A stretch of 64,000 bases of DNA from Holdemania massiliensis (GTDB lineage: Bacteria; Bacillota_I; Bacilli_A; Erysipelotrichales; Erysipelotrichaceae): NCBI RefSeq assembly GCF_022440805.1, contig NZ_JAKNTK010000001.1, positions 3,596,001-3,660,000 on the forward strand, given 5' to 3'. This document shows, one piece after another, positions 25,233 through 33,227 of the stretch (positions are counted from its first letter, which is position 1; every line of letters begins with the position of its first letter). Under the pieces are notes generated by a model. That model had not been told where the DNA came from. It saw only the letters and a program-made list of their open reading frames with translations, and searched no databases. Made by a program: the position numbers and the translations under genes.

Positions 25233-25520
25233 ATGGAAAAAGAACTCATAAGAGAACTTTATCTTGGAAATTTTAGGCCCTTTCATACAGCCCAATCCCA
25301 GACAGAACAAATCTGTAGAATAAAAGAAGAACTGGAAGAAATAATGAACGAAATTAAGCACACTAAGGACAATGTGGAAATAGAAAATTTATTGTTCAAA
25401 CTAGACGAATGCATAAATCAACTGGTCGATGAAAATGGACTTTTCTATTTTAAAGCAGGAATTAAATTTGCAACTGATTTTTATACAGAGATTAACGATG
25501 ATGCATTGTATAATATTTAA
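25233..25520 (+). CDS. DUF6809-like small protein (second copy)
   Basis: The frame opens at 25203, but the ATG at 25233 just after the previous stop, with CAGGAAG upstream, is preferred (95 aa). LYLGNFRPFHTAQSQTEQ parallels the YYGDLRPSE segment of the preceding gene, and the C-terminal FYFKAGIKFATDFY parallels FELGFMLAYKI. It is a diverged partner. Function unknown; adjacent pairs may form a heteromer or arise by duplication. Confidence 0.6.
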   Translation: MEKELIRELYLGNFRPFHTAQSQTEQICRIKEELEEIMNEIKHTKDNVEIENLLFKLDECINQLVDENGLFYFKAGIKFATDFYTEINDDALYNI

Positions 25521-25563
25521 TCGTTGAACAAGTCGGTTAGGAAGTGAAGAATGCCTCTTCTCC

Positions 25564-25746
25564 TTAGCTGAGTGCCTTCCATACTTGCCTGCAGTCCCAA
25601 ATATCGTTTTTAAGACTTGGCACATCCAACACCAATAGTTTGACTATTGATCTTGAGACGGGATTTTGGTTTTCCCTTCGACTCGCAGGTGTTCCCTCAA
25701 CATTTTTCGCTGAGTTTTCTCTTAATTCACTGCCGGTATTCCCCAT
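25564..25746 (-). CDS. Possible 60-aa protein
   Basis: Begins ATG at 25746 with AAAAAAGGAG 5 bp upstream, a better RBS than most spurious frames have. The sequence (MGNTGSELRENSAKNVEG...) is polar at the start with a short hydrophobic centre (VKLLVLDV). No family recognised. Convergent with the DUF6809-like pair. Base composition is richer in GC than the surroundings, so it may be a relic of something else. Confidence 0.3.
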   Translation of the reverse strand: MGNTGSELRENSAKNVEGTPASRRENQNPVSRSIVKLLVLDVPSLKNDIWDCRQVWKALS

Positions 25747-26000
25747 AAAAGCTCCTTTTTTAATGCTATGTTCGTCATTGTCCCCTACTTGCTAGATAAG
25801 TCGGAACGCACTTTAGTAACCATCACTAGAGTTGCACAAACTGTTTATAAGAACTATCAATAACTAATAATAATTTAATAAGAAATTTCAACACATTTCA
25901 AAAGCGAAGAATAAATGCATTAATAAAAACTAATATACAAAAGATGAATAATACAAAAAGTCGTTTCACTGAAATTGTTAATAACGAAATAAAACATAAA
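25747..26000. other. AT-rich intergenic DNA
   Basis: Very AT-rich, no gene, promoter or stem-loop that I can support, ending at direct repeat copy B. Confidence 0.4.
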
Positions 26001-26083
26001 AAAAGAAAGAAACCATGTCTTCGCTGTGAAGTTGAATGCTCCCTTTGAAGGCATGGTTTTCTTAATCCGAAAATTCAGTCTAA
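26001..26083. repeat. Direct repeat copy B, also terminator of the GH1 gene
   Basis: Same orientation as 22177-22243: the 27-nt exact block is at 26001-26027 and AAGGCATGGTTTT at 26048-26060. The spacer between the blocks is longer than in copy A. On the minus strand ACCATG...CATGGT followed by TTCTTTCTTTTTTT ends the GH1 gene, whose stop codon lies inside the repeat edge. Confidence 0.75.
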
Positions 26084-27496
26084 GTCTTCGCCGTTGGAGG
26101 CAATAACCTTTTTATACCAGGCAAAAGATTTCTTTTTAGACCGCTGAAATGTCCCCTGACCGAAATCATCGCGATCGACATAAATGAATCCATAACGTTT
26201 GGACATTTCACCCGTTCCGGCGGATACCAGATCAATCGGCCCCCAGGTCGTATAGCCTAATAAATCAATTCCATCCTGTTCAACCGCATCCTTCATCGCC
26301 TGAATATGCGCACGCAAATATTCAATTCGATAGTCATCTTGAATCTCACCGGTTTCATCCGGAACATCCATGGCCCCTAAACCGTTTTCCACAATGAACA
26401 GCGGTTTCTGATAGCGGTCATATAACTCATTCATGGTGATCCGTAAGCCCAGCGGATCGATCTGCCAGCCCCATTGCGAAGCTTCCAGATAGGGGTTTTT
26501 AACTCCTTTCATCATATTGCCTTCCCCTTGGAGCTGCGGATCACTGCTGGCAACACGGGAAGAATAGTAGCTGAAGGAAATGAAATCGACCGTATTTTCT
26601 TTCAGCAGTTTCTTCTCTTCCTCACTCATCGGCAATTCAAAATGGTGCCGTTCAAATTCTTTTAAGGCGTAAGCAGGATAGGCTCCACGGCTCTGAACGT
26701 CAATGAAAAAATAGTTTTTATGATTTTCCTGCTGCGCAGCGAACACATCTTCTGGCTTACAGGAATAAGGATAATAACTGCCTGCCGCCAACATGCAGCC
26801 CAGCTTGTTTTCCGGATCAATTTCATGTCCGATCTTCACAGCCCAGGCACTCGCGACCAGTTCATGATGCGCCGCAGTATAGAGCGTTTTAAATCGATCC
26901 TCATCAGATTCAAAACAGATGCCGGCACCCATAAACGAACCATGAAGCAGCACGTTAATCTCGTTAAATGTCAGCCAGTAATGAACCAACCCTTTATACC
27001 GCGTAAATAACGTGGTGACCAAGCGCTTGTAAAAGGTTACCAGCTTGGGATTCCGCCATCCGCCGTAAGCCTTAATCAAATGCATTGGACAATCAAAGTG
27101 GGTAATTGTGACTAACGGTTCAATGCCATAACGGTGACATTCGCGGAAGACCTCTTCATAGAAACGCAGCCCTTCTTCATTGGGCTGTTCTTCATCTCCC
27201 TGCGGATAAATCCGGCTCCAGGCGATGCTCATGCGATAGGTCTTAAATCCCATCTCCCCGAACAGCCGAATATCTTCTTTGTAATGATGATAAAAGTCAA
27301 TGGCTTGTTTGGCCGGATAATAATAGCCTTCTTCAAAATCAAGCATGCGTCGATTGCCGGAAACAACAGCCCAGCGTTCACTGCCATGGGGAATGACATC
27401 GACGTTGGCCAGTCCGCGCCCACCTTCATTATAAGCCCCTTCGCATTGGTTCGCCGCCGTTGCACCGCCCCATAAAAAATCCTTTCTTAGTGGCAT
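26075..27496 (-). CDS. GH1 6-phospho-beta-glucosidase
   Basis: 473 aa, full length for GH1; AAGGAGG precedes the ATG. Signature FLWGGATAANQCEGAYNEGG at the start, acid/base Glu in LTFNEIN (about 176), nucleophile Glu in FIVENGLG (about 372) and the phosphate-binding S-x-K-x-Y pattern in GEMSKRYGF, which points to 6-phospho sugars. Cytosolic; cleaves PTS-imported beta-glucosides such as cellobiose 6-phosphate. No PTS gene is adjacent, so its transporter is elsewhere. GC-richer than the DNA on both sides. Ends in repeat copy B. Confidence 0.92.
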   Translation of the reverse strand: MPLRKDFLWGGATAANQCEGAYNEGGRGLANVDVIPHGSERWAVVSGNRRMLDFEEGYYYPAKQAIDFYHHYKEDIRLFGEMGFKTYRMSIAWSRIYPQGDEEQPNEEGLRFYEEVFRECHRYGIEPLVTITHFDCPMHLIKAYGGWRNPKLVTFYKRLVTTLFTRYKGLVHYWLTFNEINVLLHGSFMGAGICFESDEDRFKTLYTAAHHELVASAWAVKIGHEIDPENKLGCMLAAGSYYPYSCKPEDVFAAQQENHKNYFFIDVQSRGAYPAYALKEFERHHFELPMSEEEKKLLKENTVDFISFSYYSSRVASSDPQLQGEGNMMKGVKNPYLEASQWGWQIDPLGLRITMNELYDRYQKPLFIVENGLGAMDVPDETGEIQDDYRIEYLRAHIQAMKDAVEQDGIDLLGYTTWGPIDLVSAGTGEMSKRYGFIYVDRDDFGQGTFQRSKKKSFAWYKKVIASNGEDLD

Positions 27497-27737
27497 GTTT
27501 TTCCTCCTTTACCCTACCTGCCGCAGGATCATTTCTGCTTTCATTATAAGAAGATTAAGATCTTTTTTCCATGTTCTTTTTATAAATTTTAAAGCAAAAA
27601 GTATAGCATCCAAATTATCAGCTCTTGCAAAACTTATTTTTATGGAATTATGGGTTAGCTCAAAACTAAAAACCTATTTAATAATACTGCATTAAACATA
27701 ATTTATACCTATAATTATGAAGCAACAACTATAGGTA
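27497..27737. other. AT-rich intergenic region upstream of the GH1 gene
   Basis: Leader of the GH1 gene on the minus strand and AT-rich DNA. A 66-codon plus-strand frame here has no RBS and is not called. Confidence 0.4.
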
Positions 27738-27936
27738 ATGAAGAAAACACTGGAAATTGAAAAGTTCTGTTATAAGCATTCTTTCATTTTATAACAGAGA
27801 GAAAAATAGAAGAGCGTTGTTTAATTCGCTTGATGTAACACATTTAATAACTAAGGAATCTTATGGTAAAGAATTCACGTCAGGATATGATATAAAAAAT
27901 GATATGATTACAGTCTATGATAGTTATGATTATTGA
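27738..27936 (+). pseudogene. Possible frameshifted small gene remnant
   Basis: An ATG at 27738 opens MKKTLEIEKFCYKHSFIL and stops; shifting one frame at about 27790 restores an open frame (YNREKNRRALFNSLDVTHL...) to a TGA at 27936. The second part has protein-like composition (TKESYGKEFTSGYD). The two together would be about 65 aa. Family not recognised; it could be chance in AT-rich DNA. Confidence 0.25.
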
Positions 27937-28069
27937 TGATCCTGTTCTTAATTTTTAATTACACATCTGTTTCTTTCAAGTTAGAATATGATGGTGTACG
28001 TTTACACAGGCTAGTATACTTCTTAAATCCTATAAGTTATAATTTAAATAAAAGAGGAGGATATTTTTA

Positions 28070-28282
28070 ATGAAAAAAATATTTTTAACCTTGACTATCA
28101 TCACAATGCTAATGGGAGGAATTACATCAGTAAGTGCTGAAACAAACTGTCCGCATGTTCATGATAATAAATGTGGATACGATGAAAAGACAGGAATTAG
28201 ATGTACACATGATTGCGAAAGAGGTGAGCATCCAGAATGTGATCCGCGGCTTCGAATGGGATGTATGTATTGTAAGAGATAA
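28070..28282 (+). CDS. Small secreted cysteine-rich protein
   Basis: 70 aa; AAAGAGGAGG upstream. Signal peptide at 1-22 (MKKIFLTLTIITMLMGG, cut near SVSA). The mature part of about 48 residues has seven Cys and several His (CPHVHDNKCGY, CTHDCERGEHPEC, GCMYCKR), which could bind metal or form disulfides. The C-HVHD-CGY pattern also occurs as a repeat in large clostridial surface proteins. Same direction as the lipoprotein gene that follows. Function unknown. Confidence 0.7.
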   Translation: MKKIFLTLTIITMLMGGITSVSAETNCPHVHDNKCGYDEKTGIRCTHDCERGEHPECDPRLRMGCMYCKR

Positions 28283-28324
28283 TTAATGGATCCGTTAGTT
28301 GGGAAAAGATTAGGGAAAATCATT

Positions 28325-29002
28325 ATGACTATTAAAAATTTATTAAAATTGCTTCTAATTACAACTTTATTAATAAGTTGCTCAAATCGCAAAATAAGCA
28401 TAAATGGCTATATGGACTTGCCTGAATTCAAAGTGTATAAACGAGAAGGAGTATTTCAGAGTAATCACAATGATATGTATCCAGCTATTGTTGTCAACAA
28501 AGAAGGCTGTGAAGATTCCATAGAAGAAGTTTTTGGAATAGGTAAATCATGGGGAAACTGTTACAAAATAAAAGATGATCAAAAGTTAAGCTATGGAAGC
28601 TATTTGCAAGCTTTACCAGACTCTAACTTAGATATTTATTTAGTAAAATTAGGAAACACAGGATTGGAAGATATACCTATAGGAATAACTGAATTTTATA
28701 AATATATAAATGATACTGATCTTTATGTTGAAATACCAATAATTTTTGATCTCAATGTACATTCAGATATTATAAGAAATAGTATAAGGCAAGTCACTTT
28801 CACTCAATATGACGAAGATAAAAGGAAACAAAAAACATTTACATTTAGCAAAGTAAATAAATATGGATTTTATCTAAGGATAATGCAAGTTGAACTTGAT
28901 GAAGAAGGACATTATTTAAATGAAATTACAAAGTCTTTTACATTCTTCATAACATCAAAATATTATAGTTCTGATTATGAATTAGAAATTGTCGGCTTTT
29001 GA
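28325..29002 (+). CDS. Lipoprotein of unknown function
   Basis: The frame opens at 28286, but the ATG at 28325 with AGGGAAAA upstream begins a proper lipoprotein signal (MTIKNLLKLLLITTLLISC, lipobox Cys about 19), giving 225 aa. The mature part looks beta-rich (YLVKLGNTGLEDIPIG, DLYVEIPIIFDL) with two Cys. Very AT-rich codon use. Probably co-transcribed with the small secreted Cys-rich gene 42 bp upstream. No family recognised. Confidence 0.7.
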   Translation: MTIKNLLKLLLITTLLISCSNRKISINGYMDLPEFKVYKREGVFQSNHNDMYPAIVVNKEGCEDSIEEVFGIGKSWGNCYKIKDDQKLSYGSYLQALPDSNLDIYLVKLGNTGLEDIPIGITEFYKYINDTDLYVEIPIIFDLNVHSDIIRNSIRQVTFTQYDEDKRKQKTFTFSKVNKYGFYLRIMQVELDEEGHYLNEITKSFTFFITSKYYSSDYELEIVGF

Positions 29003-29484
29003 AGAATTTTCATAATAATTTAAATTTAGTCTACACCATAAATATTCATTAAACAAATGATTAAAATTAATAAGAGCATCCAATACCCTTATTAAATAAT
29101 TTTGTTCATGTAGCCTTAATAAGACAATGATAATCTAATTTATTAGGTTGGTAAAAAGGAAAAAAGATAGAAAAGAAGACGATAAAAAGTCGGAAATTTC
29201 TATCTTTCAATATTGTAGGTAAAGAGAGAAAAGAAAGCGATTATATTTTGTATTTACCTCTGCGTTTGCCTTGACGACAATCTGATTTAAGAAAGGCTGT
29301 GGCAGAATAAAAGATGTGATGATTTAGGGAATAAACAACTTTCTGCGAAAACGAGTAAAATTGGAAACACCACTGGAGATAACGATCCTTTAACCGCTTT
29401 TCTTTTATCATACCAAAATTATTACAAAATGCACAATTAAGCGCTGATCTAACTTTTAGAATAAATTGGGAAAAGCACTTATCA
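29003..29484. other. AT-rich intergenic region with one long hairpin
   Basis: About 480 bp without a gene. Holds an 11-bp perfect inverted repeat at 29163-29207 and, at 29298-29320, a GGCTGTGGCAGAATAAAAG tract that resembles sequence near ends of IS1182-like elements; no transposase remnant is readable. Confidence 0.4.
29163..29207. terminator. Long stem-loop, possible terminator
   Basis: AAAGATAGAAA (29163-29173) and TTTCTATCTTT (29197-29207) are perfect 11-bp arms around 23 nt with a nested GAC/GTC. It lies 160 bp after the lipoprotein gene; no long U-tract follows. Confidence 0.4.
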
Positions 29485-29523
29485 ATAAAAAATACCGTAC
29501 TTCCACGAAACGGAAAACGGCAT
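29485..29523 (-). terminator. Terminator of the rarA/zinc-ribbon operon
   Basis: Minus strand: ATGCCGT pairs with ACGGTAT around an imperfect inner stem, then TTTTTTAT. Confidence 0.65.
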
Positions 29524-29556
29524 TGACTGAGTTCAATTCTAACTAGGAATACACGA

Positions 29557-30003
29557 TTAATAAAACTGCCGGAACTGATTTTCCCGCTGGGCTGCCTGCC
29601 TTAAGGCCTTGACGATTTCCTCAAAAGAACGATCATCGACATGAAAATCAAAGCGCAGACGGACCCGCTCGCGCAGCGTTTCGTCATCCAACGCTCCGCT
29701 TGCCTGAAGCTGTACGCCGATGTATTCGATCATTTCGTTCATCTGCTTTTCGCTCGGCATCCACTGCGCCTGCTTCAGACAAAAATCCTTTTCCGTTTCT
29801 TCGATTTCAAAACCTGCTTTGCAGCGTGAACAGGCGATTCCCCAATGTTTGCCCCAGCGCACAACTGGGACAAAAAACAATGAAACCTGCTGTGCTTGTT
29901 CCATCAGGTAAAAGTGACTTAATTTCCCGCAGTGCGGACAAATCCGAACTCCCAAATAAGCTTTTTTGCGATGCCCAGAACCGGCACCGATCATGATCAA
30001 CAT
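29557..30003 (-). CDS. Zinc-ribbon protein of unknown function
   Basis: 148 aa; AAGGAGGG 5 bp before the ATG. An N-terminal zinc ribbon is formed by CPHC (about residues 22-25) and CSRC (about 58-61) with a beta-hairpin between (FFVPVVRWGKHWGI), as in zinc-ribbon proteins of the YgiT/zf-15 sort. The rest is helical and acidic. It lies 26 bp after rarA on the same strand, so it is co-transcribed. No direct role predicted. Confidence 0.75.
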   Translation of the reverse strand: MLIMIGAGSGHRKKAYLGVRICPHCGKLSHFYLMEQAQQVSLFFVPVVRWGKHWGIACSRCKAGFEIEETEKDFCLKQAQWMPSEKQMNEMIEYIGVQLQASGALDDETLRERVRLRFDFHVDDRSFEEIVKALRQAAQRENQFRQFY

Positions 30004-30029
30004 GGCGTCCCTCCTTGTTTGCTGTTTTC

Positions 30030-31355
30030 TTATTTCTTACGGTGCTGCTTCTGCCACGCTTCGATCTGTTCCATGCGCTCTTCAATCCGGCTTTCCCGTC
30101 CCTGTCGGGTCGGCACATAATATTTCCGATCCAGCAATGCGTCCGGAAGACACTGCAAGGTTGTCAGTTTTTCTTCCGTATCGTGGGCATATTGATACCC
30201 TTCGCCATAATGCAGCTCCTTCATCAACGATGTCGGGGCATTGCGGATCGCCAGCGGCACCGGCTCCGCCAAATGCTCCAGCGCGTCCTTCTTGGCCGCT
30301 TCATATGCCATATACAAAGCATTGGACTTGGGCGAAAGCGCCATATACACCACGGCCTGCGTCAGATTGACGCTGCACTCCGGCATACCGTTAAAATGAC
30401 AGGCCTGATAAGCCGCAACCGCGACCTCCATCGCCCGGCTGTCCGCCATTCCGATATCCTCGCTGGCAAACCGCACAACCCGGCGCGCCACATACAGCGG
30501 ATCCTCGCCTGCTTCCAGCATCCGTGCCAGCCAGTAGATAGAAGCCTGGACATCGCTGTTGCGCATCGACTTGTGCAGCGCGGAGATCAAATTGTAATGT
30601 TCCTCGCCCTTTTTGTCATATAACAAGGATTTGCGGTTGATGCACTGTTCCAGATGTTCCTTTGTTACATGAATTTCCTCACCGTTCTTCTCACCGTTGA
30701 GCACGACCATTTCCAGCGTATTCAGTGCCGTTCGGGCATCGCCGTTGGCAAAGTTGGCGATCATCCACAACAGATCATCGTTGAGATCGACCTGATAATT
30801 GCCAAAACCCCGCGGGTCCTTTAATGCCCGGCTCAGCAGTTCCATTAAGTCTTCGGTAGATAAAGCCTGCAGCACAAAGACCTTACAGCGTGAAAGCAGC
30901 GCCGCGTTGATCTCAAATGATGGATTTTCCGTGGTCGCGCCGATCAGAATGATGCTGCCCTTTTCCACAAATGGCAGAAACGCATCCTGCTGAGCCTTGT
31001 TAAAGCGATGGATTTCATCGACGAACAGAATCGTTTTCTCCCCCATCTGACGGTTCAGCTCTGCTTTATTCATGACTTCTTTAATTTCTTTGATTCCGCT
31101 GGTCACCGCACTGAAATCCACAAAATGCGACTGCGTGCGTTCGGCGATAATGCGCGCCAATGTCGTCTTGCCGACCCCGGGTGGACCCCAGAAGATCATT
31201 GAGGACACCTGGTCCTGTTCGATCAGCTGCCGCAGAATTTTCCCTTCGCCCAACAAATGTTTTTGTCCGGCAACTTCTTCCAGCACCTTCGGCCGCAGCC
31301 GGCTGGCCAGGGGACTGTTCAGATCGCGATCGTCAAACAAGGATTTCTGTTCCAT
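30030..31355 (-). CDS. rarA: Replication-associated recombination ATPase RarA (MgsA)
   Basis: The ATG at 31355 is 8 bp after AGGAGG and preferred over the one at 31361 (441 aa). AAA+ ATPase with Walker A GPPGVGKTT (about 53-61), Walker B LFVDEIHRF, sensor 1 GATTENPSFE and Arg finger in LSRCKVF; the C-terminal half has the MgsA tetramerisation region (YLARMLEAGEDPLYVARR, ALRNAP-like AIRNAPT). Acts on stalled replication forks in the cytosol. The N-terminus QKSLFDDRDLNSPLASRLRP is typical. Full length. Confidence 0.94.
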   Translation of the reverse strand: MEQKSLFDDRDLNSPLASRLRPKVLEEVAGQKHLLGEGKILRQLIEQDQVSSMIFWGPPGVGKTTLARIIAERTQSHFVDFSAVTSGIKEIKEVMNKAELNRQMGEKTILFVDEIHRFNKAQQDAFLPFVEKGSIILIGATTENPSFEINAALLSRCKVFVLQALSTEDLMELLSRALKDPRGFGNYQVDLNDDLLWMIANFANGDARTALNTLEMVVLNGEKNGEEIHVTKEHLEQCINRKSLLYDKKGEEHYNLISALHKSMRNSDVQASIYWLARMLEAGEDPLYVARRVVRFASEDIGMADSRAMEVAVAAYQACHFNGMPECSVNLTQAVVYMALSPKSNALYMAYEAAKKDALEHLAEPVPLAIRNAPTSLMKELHYGEGYQYAHDTEEKLTTLQCLPDALLDRKYYVPTRQGRESRIEERMEQIEAWQKQHRKK

Positions 31356-31434
31356 GATCATCGCCTCCTGTGCTTATTATACATCATTTTTATCCATTTC
31401 AGCGCCTCAGTTTGAATTTTATTCAACTTCAGTT

Positions 31435-32463
31435 CTATTCCGCAACGATCTGATCTTTTCCCTGCCGTTTGCCGCGGTACATTCGTTCGTCTGCCAGTTT
31501 GACCAGATTCTCAATGTCCTTATCCAACAGACCGCAGGTTAAGCCAAACGTCATCGTAACGTGGATCTGATAGCCGTCATAGGAAAACGGATAGCTGCGG
31601 ATGCTTTCGGCGATGACCTGAAGCTTTTGCTGAGCCTGCGTCAGGTTGTCATCCGCAAACACAAGCAGAAATTCTTCCCCGCCCCAGCGGCAGACCAGTG
31701 TTTCTTCACTTTCCCGCATCAGTCGGGATGCCGTTGCCAGCACGTAATCCCCGCAGATATGTCCATATGTATCGTTGACCAGTTTAAAATCATCCAAATC
31801 TCCTAGGGCAACGCAGATTGATCTTCCCTGGAGTGAAGCTAACTGATCGTTCAGCCCGTAACGGCTGAGCGCACCGGTTAAACCATCCACGGAAGCAGCT
31901 TCCTGCAGCTCTTCATTGCGGCGCTGCAGCCGTCCCTGAATTAAAGAAGAGGAAACGTTGAAAATCGCTGAAGAAATCAAAATGATCAGAAAACTAGCTA
32001 GGGAGTTGAACAGATAGATACTGTTGATTACAATGGCAGGAAGCTCCACGCTTGCCTCAACCCAGCTGCCTCCCAATTTCAAACTGAAAAACAGAATGAT
32101 CTCCAGGATAGAAAACAGATAGGGAACCGCACTGCGGCGATATGGCCGGATATACACCAGAGAGGCCATGGCGATCAAATACATCGGCATTCCGGCTTCC
32201 CAGCCCAACGTGACCGTACTGACTGTTACAAACACTCCGACTTCCAGATGAATCAATGTAACCGCTAACCGATAGCGGCTATAGTAGACTAACAGCGACA
32301 TGATCATATAAAAGACGGTGCTGAAAACATTATAATAAACTAACAGCGTGACCTGCAGCCAGCCGCCTAGGGCAATATAAAGCATGTGCACAAGCATGCC
32401 GAGAACGATAATCTGTTGATAGACACGGCCGACGGTACTTGGATTATCTATTTTTCCGCTCAC
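31435..32463 (-). CDS. Membrane diguanylate cyclase (GGDEF)
   Basis: 342 aa; GTG start 8 bp after AAGGAGG. Residues 15-180 contain about six hydrophobic helices, then a short coiled coil (QGRLQRRNEELQEAAS) and a GGDEF domain (about 190-340) with VDGLTGALSR, DLDDFKLVND, active-site RWGGEEF and a C-terminal ADERMYRGKRQGKDQ. The catalytic GGEEF is intact, so it should make c-di-GMP. There is no inhibitory RxxD immediately before the GGEEF. A lone cyclase; the membrane part may sense an unknown signal. Confidence 0.9.
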   Translation of the reverse strand: MSGKIDNPSTVGRVYQQIIVLGMLVHMLYIALGGWLQVTLLVYYNVFSTVFYMIMSLLVYYSRYRLAVTLIHLEVGVFVTVSTVTLGWEAGMPMYLIAMASLVYIRPYRRSAVPYLFSILEIILFFSLKLGGSWVEASVELPAIVINSIYLFNSLASFLIILISSAIFNVSSSLIQGRLQRRNEELQEAASVDGLTGALSRYGLNDQLASLQGRSICVALGDLDDFKLVNDTYGHICGDYVLATASRLMRESEETLVCRWGGEEFLLVFADDNLTQAQQKLQVIAESIRSYPFSYDGYQIHVTMTFGLTCGLLDKDIENLVKLADERMYRGKRQGKDQIVAE

Positions 32464-32479
32464 TGCTTATGCCTCCTTC

Positions 32480-33043
32480 CTACCTTTGAGACTGAACTTG
32501 AGCTGCACAGAAACAAGCCGGCTCATGACCATCAAGAAAACCGGCGGCTTCCAGAAAGGCTTCGACTGTGACCGAGCCGAGGAAACGCATCCCTTTTTGT
32601 TTCAGTTTTCGAGCCAGATCATCCGACCAGACAGTCGTGGCCCGGGGAATGTCCTGCAGCTTCACTACTTCCTGCGGCATAACCGTTTGAATGAAAGCCA
32701 AAAATGATCCGTATTCCTGCTGGATGGCAAGAAAGCTGCGGGCATTGACAATCGCGGCCTGGATCTTTCCGCGATGACGGATCAGCTGCGGATTCTGCAT
32801 GAGCGAATCTACCTTTGCAGCATCATAGTTCGCTATTAAATTCGGATCGAAATGATCCATCGCGGATCGAAACGCCTCCCGTTTATGCAGCACAATCTGC
32901 CAGGACAATCCGGTATGGAAAGATTCCAGAATCAATAATTCAAACAATTCCCGATCCCCGCGAATCGGTTTTCCCCATTCTTCATCATGATAGGCCTTCA
33001 GCTGCAGCGATCCGCATTCAGCCCAACGACAGCGTTGTTTCAT
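32480..33043 (-). CDS. tag: DNA-3-methyladenine glycosylase I (Tag)
   Basis: I take the ATG at 33043 (187 aa) because it gives the usual Tag start MKQRCRWAE; an ATG 15 bp upstream is possible. The longer frame to 33238 has no support. Features: Cys near residue 4, YHDEEWG (His ligand and base pocket), FELLILESFHTGLSWQIVLHKREAF, IRHRGKIQAAIVNAR (HhH-like region) and the C-terminal zinc ligands in GHEPACFC. Removes alkylated adenine from DNA. Confidence 0.93.
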   Translation of the reverse strand: MKQRCRWAECGSLQLKAYHDEEWGKPIRGDRELFELLILESFHTGLSWQIVLHKREAFRSAMDHFDPNLIANYDAAKVDSLMQNPQLIRHRGKIQAAIVNARSFLAIQQEYGSFLAFIQTVMPQEVVKLQDIPRATTVWSDDLARKLKQKGMRFLGSVTVEAFLEAAGFLDGHEPACFCAAQVQSQR

Positions 33044-33095
33044 CTGATCGATCCTCATGGCAGCCGCTTTGCCACCTTTCCTTTTTCTTTCTTTT

Positions 33096-33101
33096 ATTAT
33101 A
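33096..33101 (-). promoter_or_regulatory. Extended -10 for tag
   Basis: Minus strand TGGTATAAT, an extended -10 (TGn plus TATAAT), about 53 bp before the tag ATG. Confidence 0.5.
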
Positions 33102-33182
33102 CCAGAAATCTTTCTTCCCGCACCAAAGCAAAGCCAATCCAGGATTTCAATTTTACTCTGCTTCAGACATTCTTCGATGAAC

Positions 33183-33214
33183 AAAAGAAAAGGCAGCCTG
33201 GATCTCGACTGCCT
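33183..33214 (-). terminator. Terminator of the liv operon
   Basis: Minus strand: AGGCAG, 12-nt loop, CTGCCT, then TTTTCTTTT, right after the CBS-ACT gene. Confidence 0.8.
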
Positions 33215-33227
33215 CACCGTCAAATTT

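Noticed and set aside
27495..27695. 66-codon plus-strand frame upstream of the GH1 gene
   Set aside because: No RBS; spans the GH1 leader; unusual composition.
29298..29320. GGCTGTGGCAGAATAAAAG tract considered as an insertion sequence end
   Set aside because: No partner inverted end and no transposase remnant could be read within 1 kb.
30015..30623. 202-codon plus-strand frame
   Set aside because: Antisense to rarA; Arg/His-rich composition typical of shadow frames.
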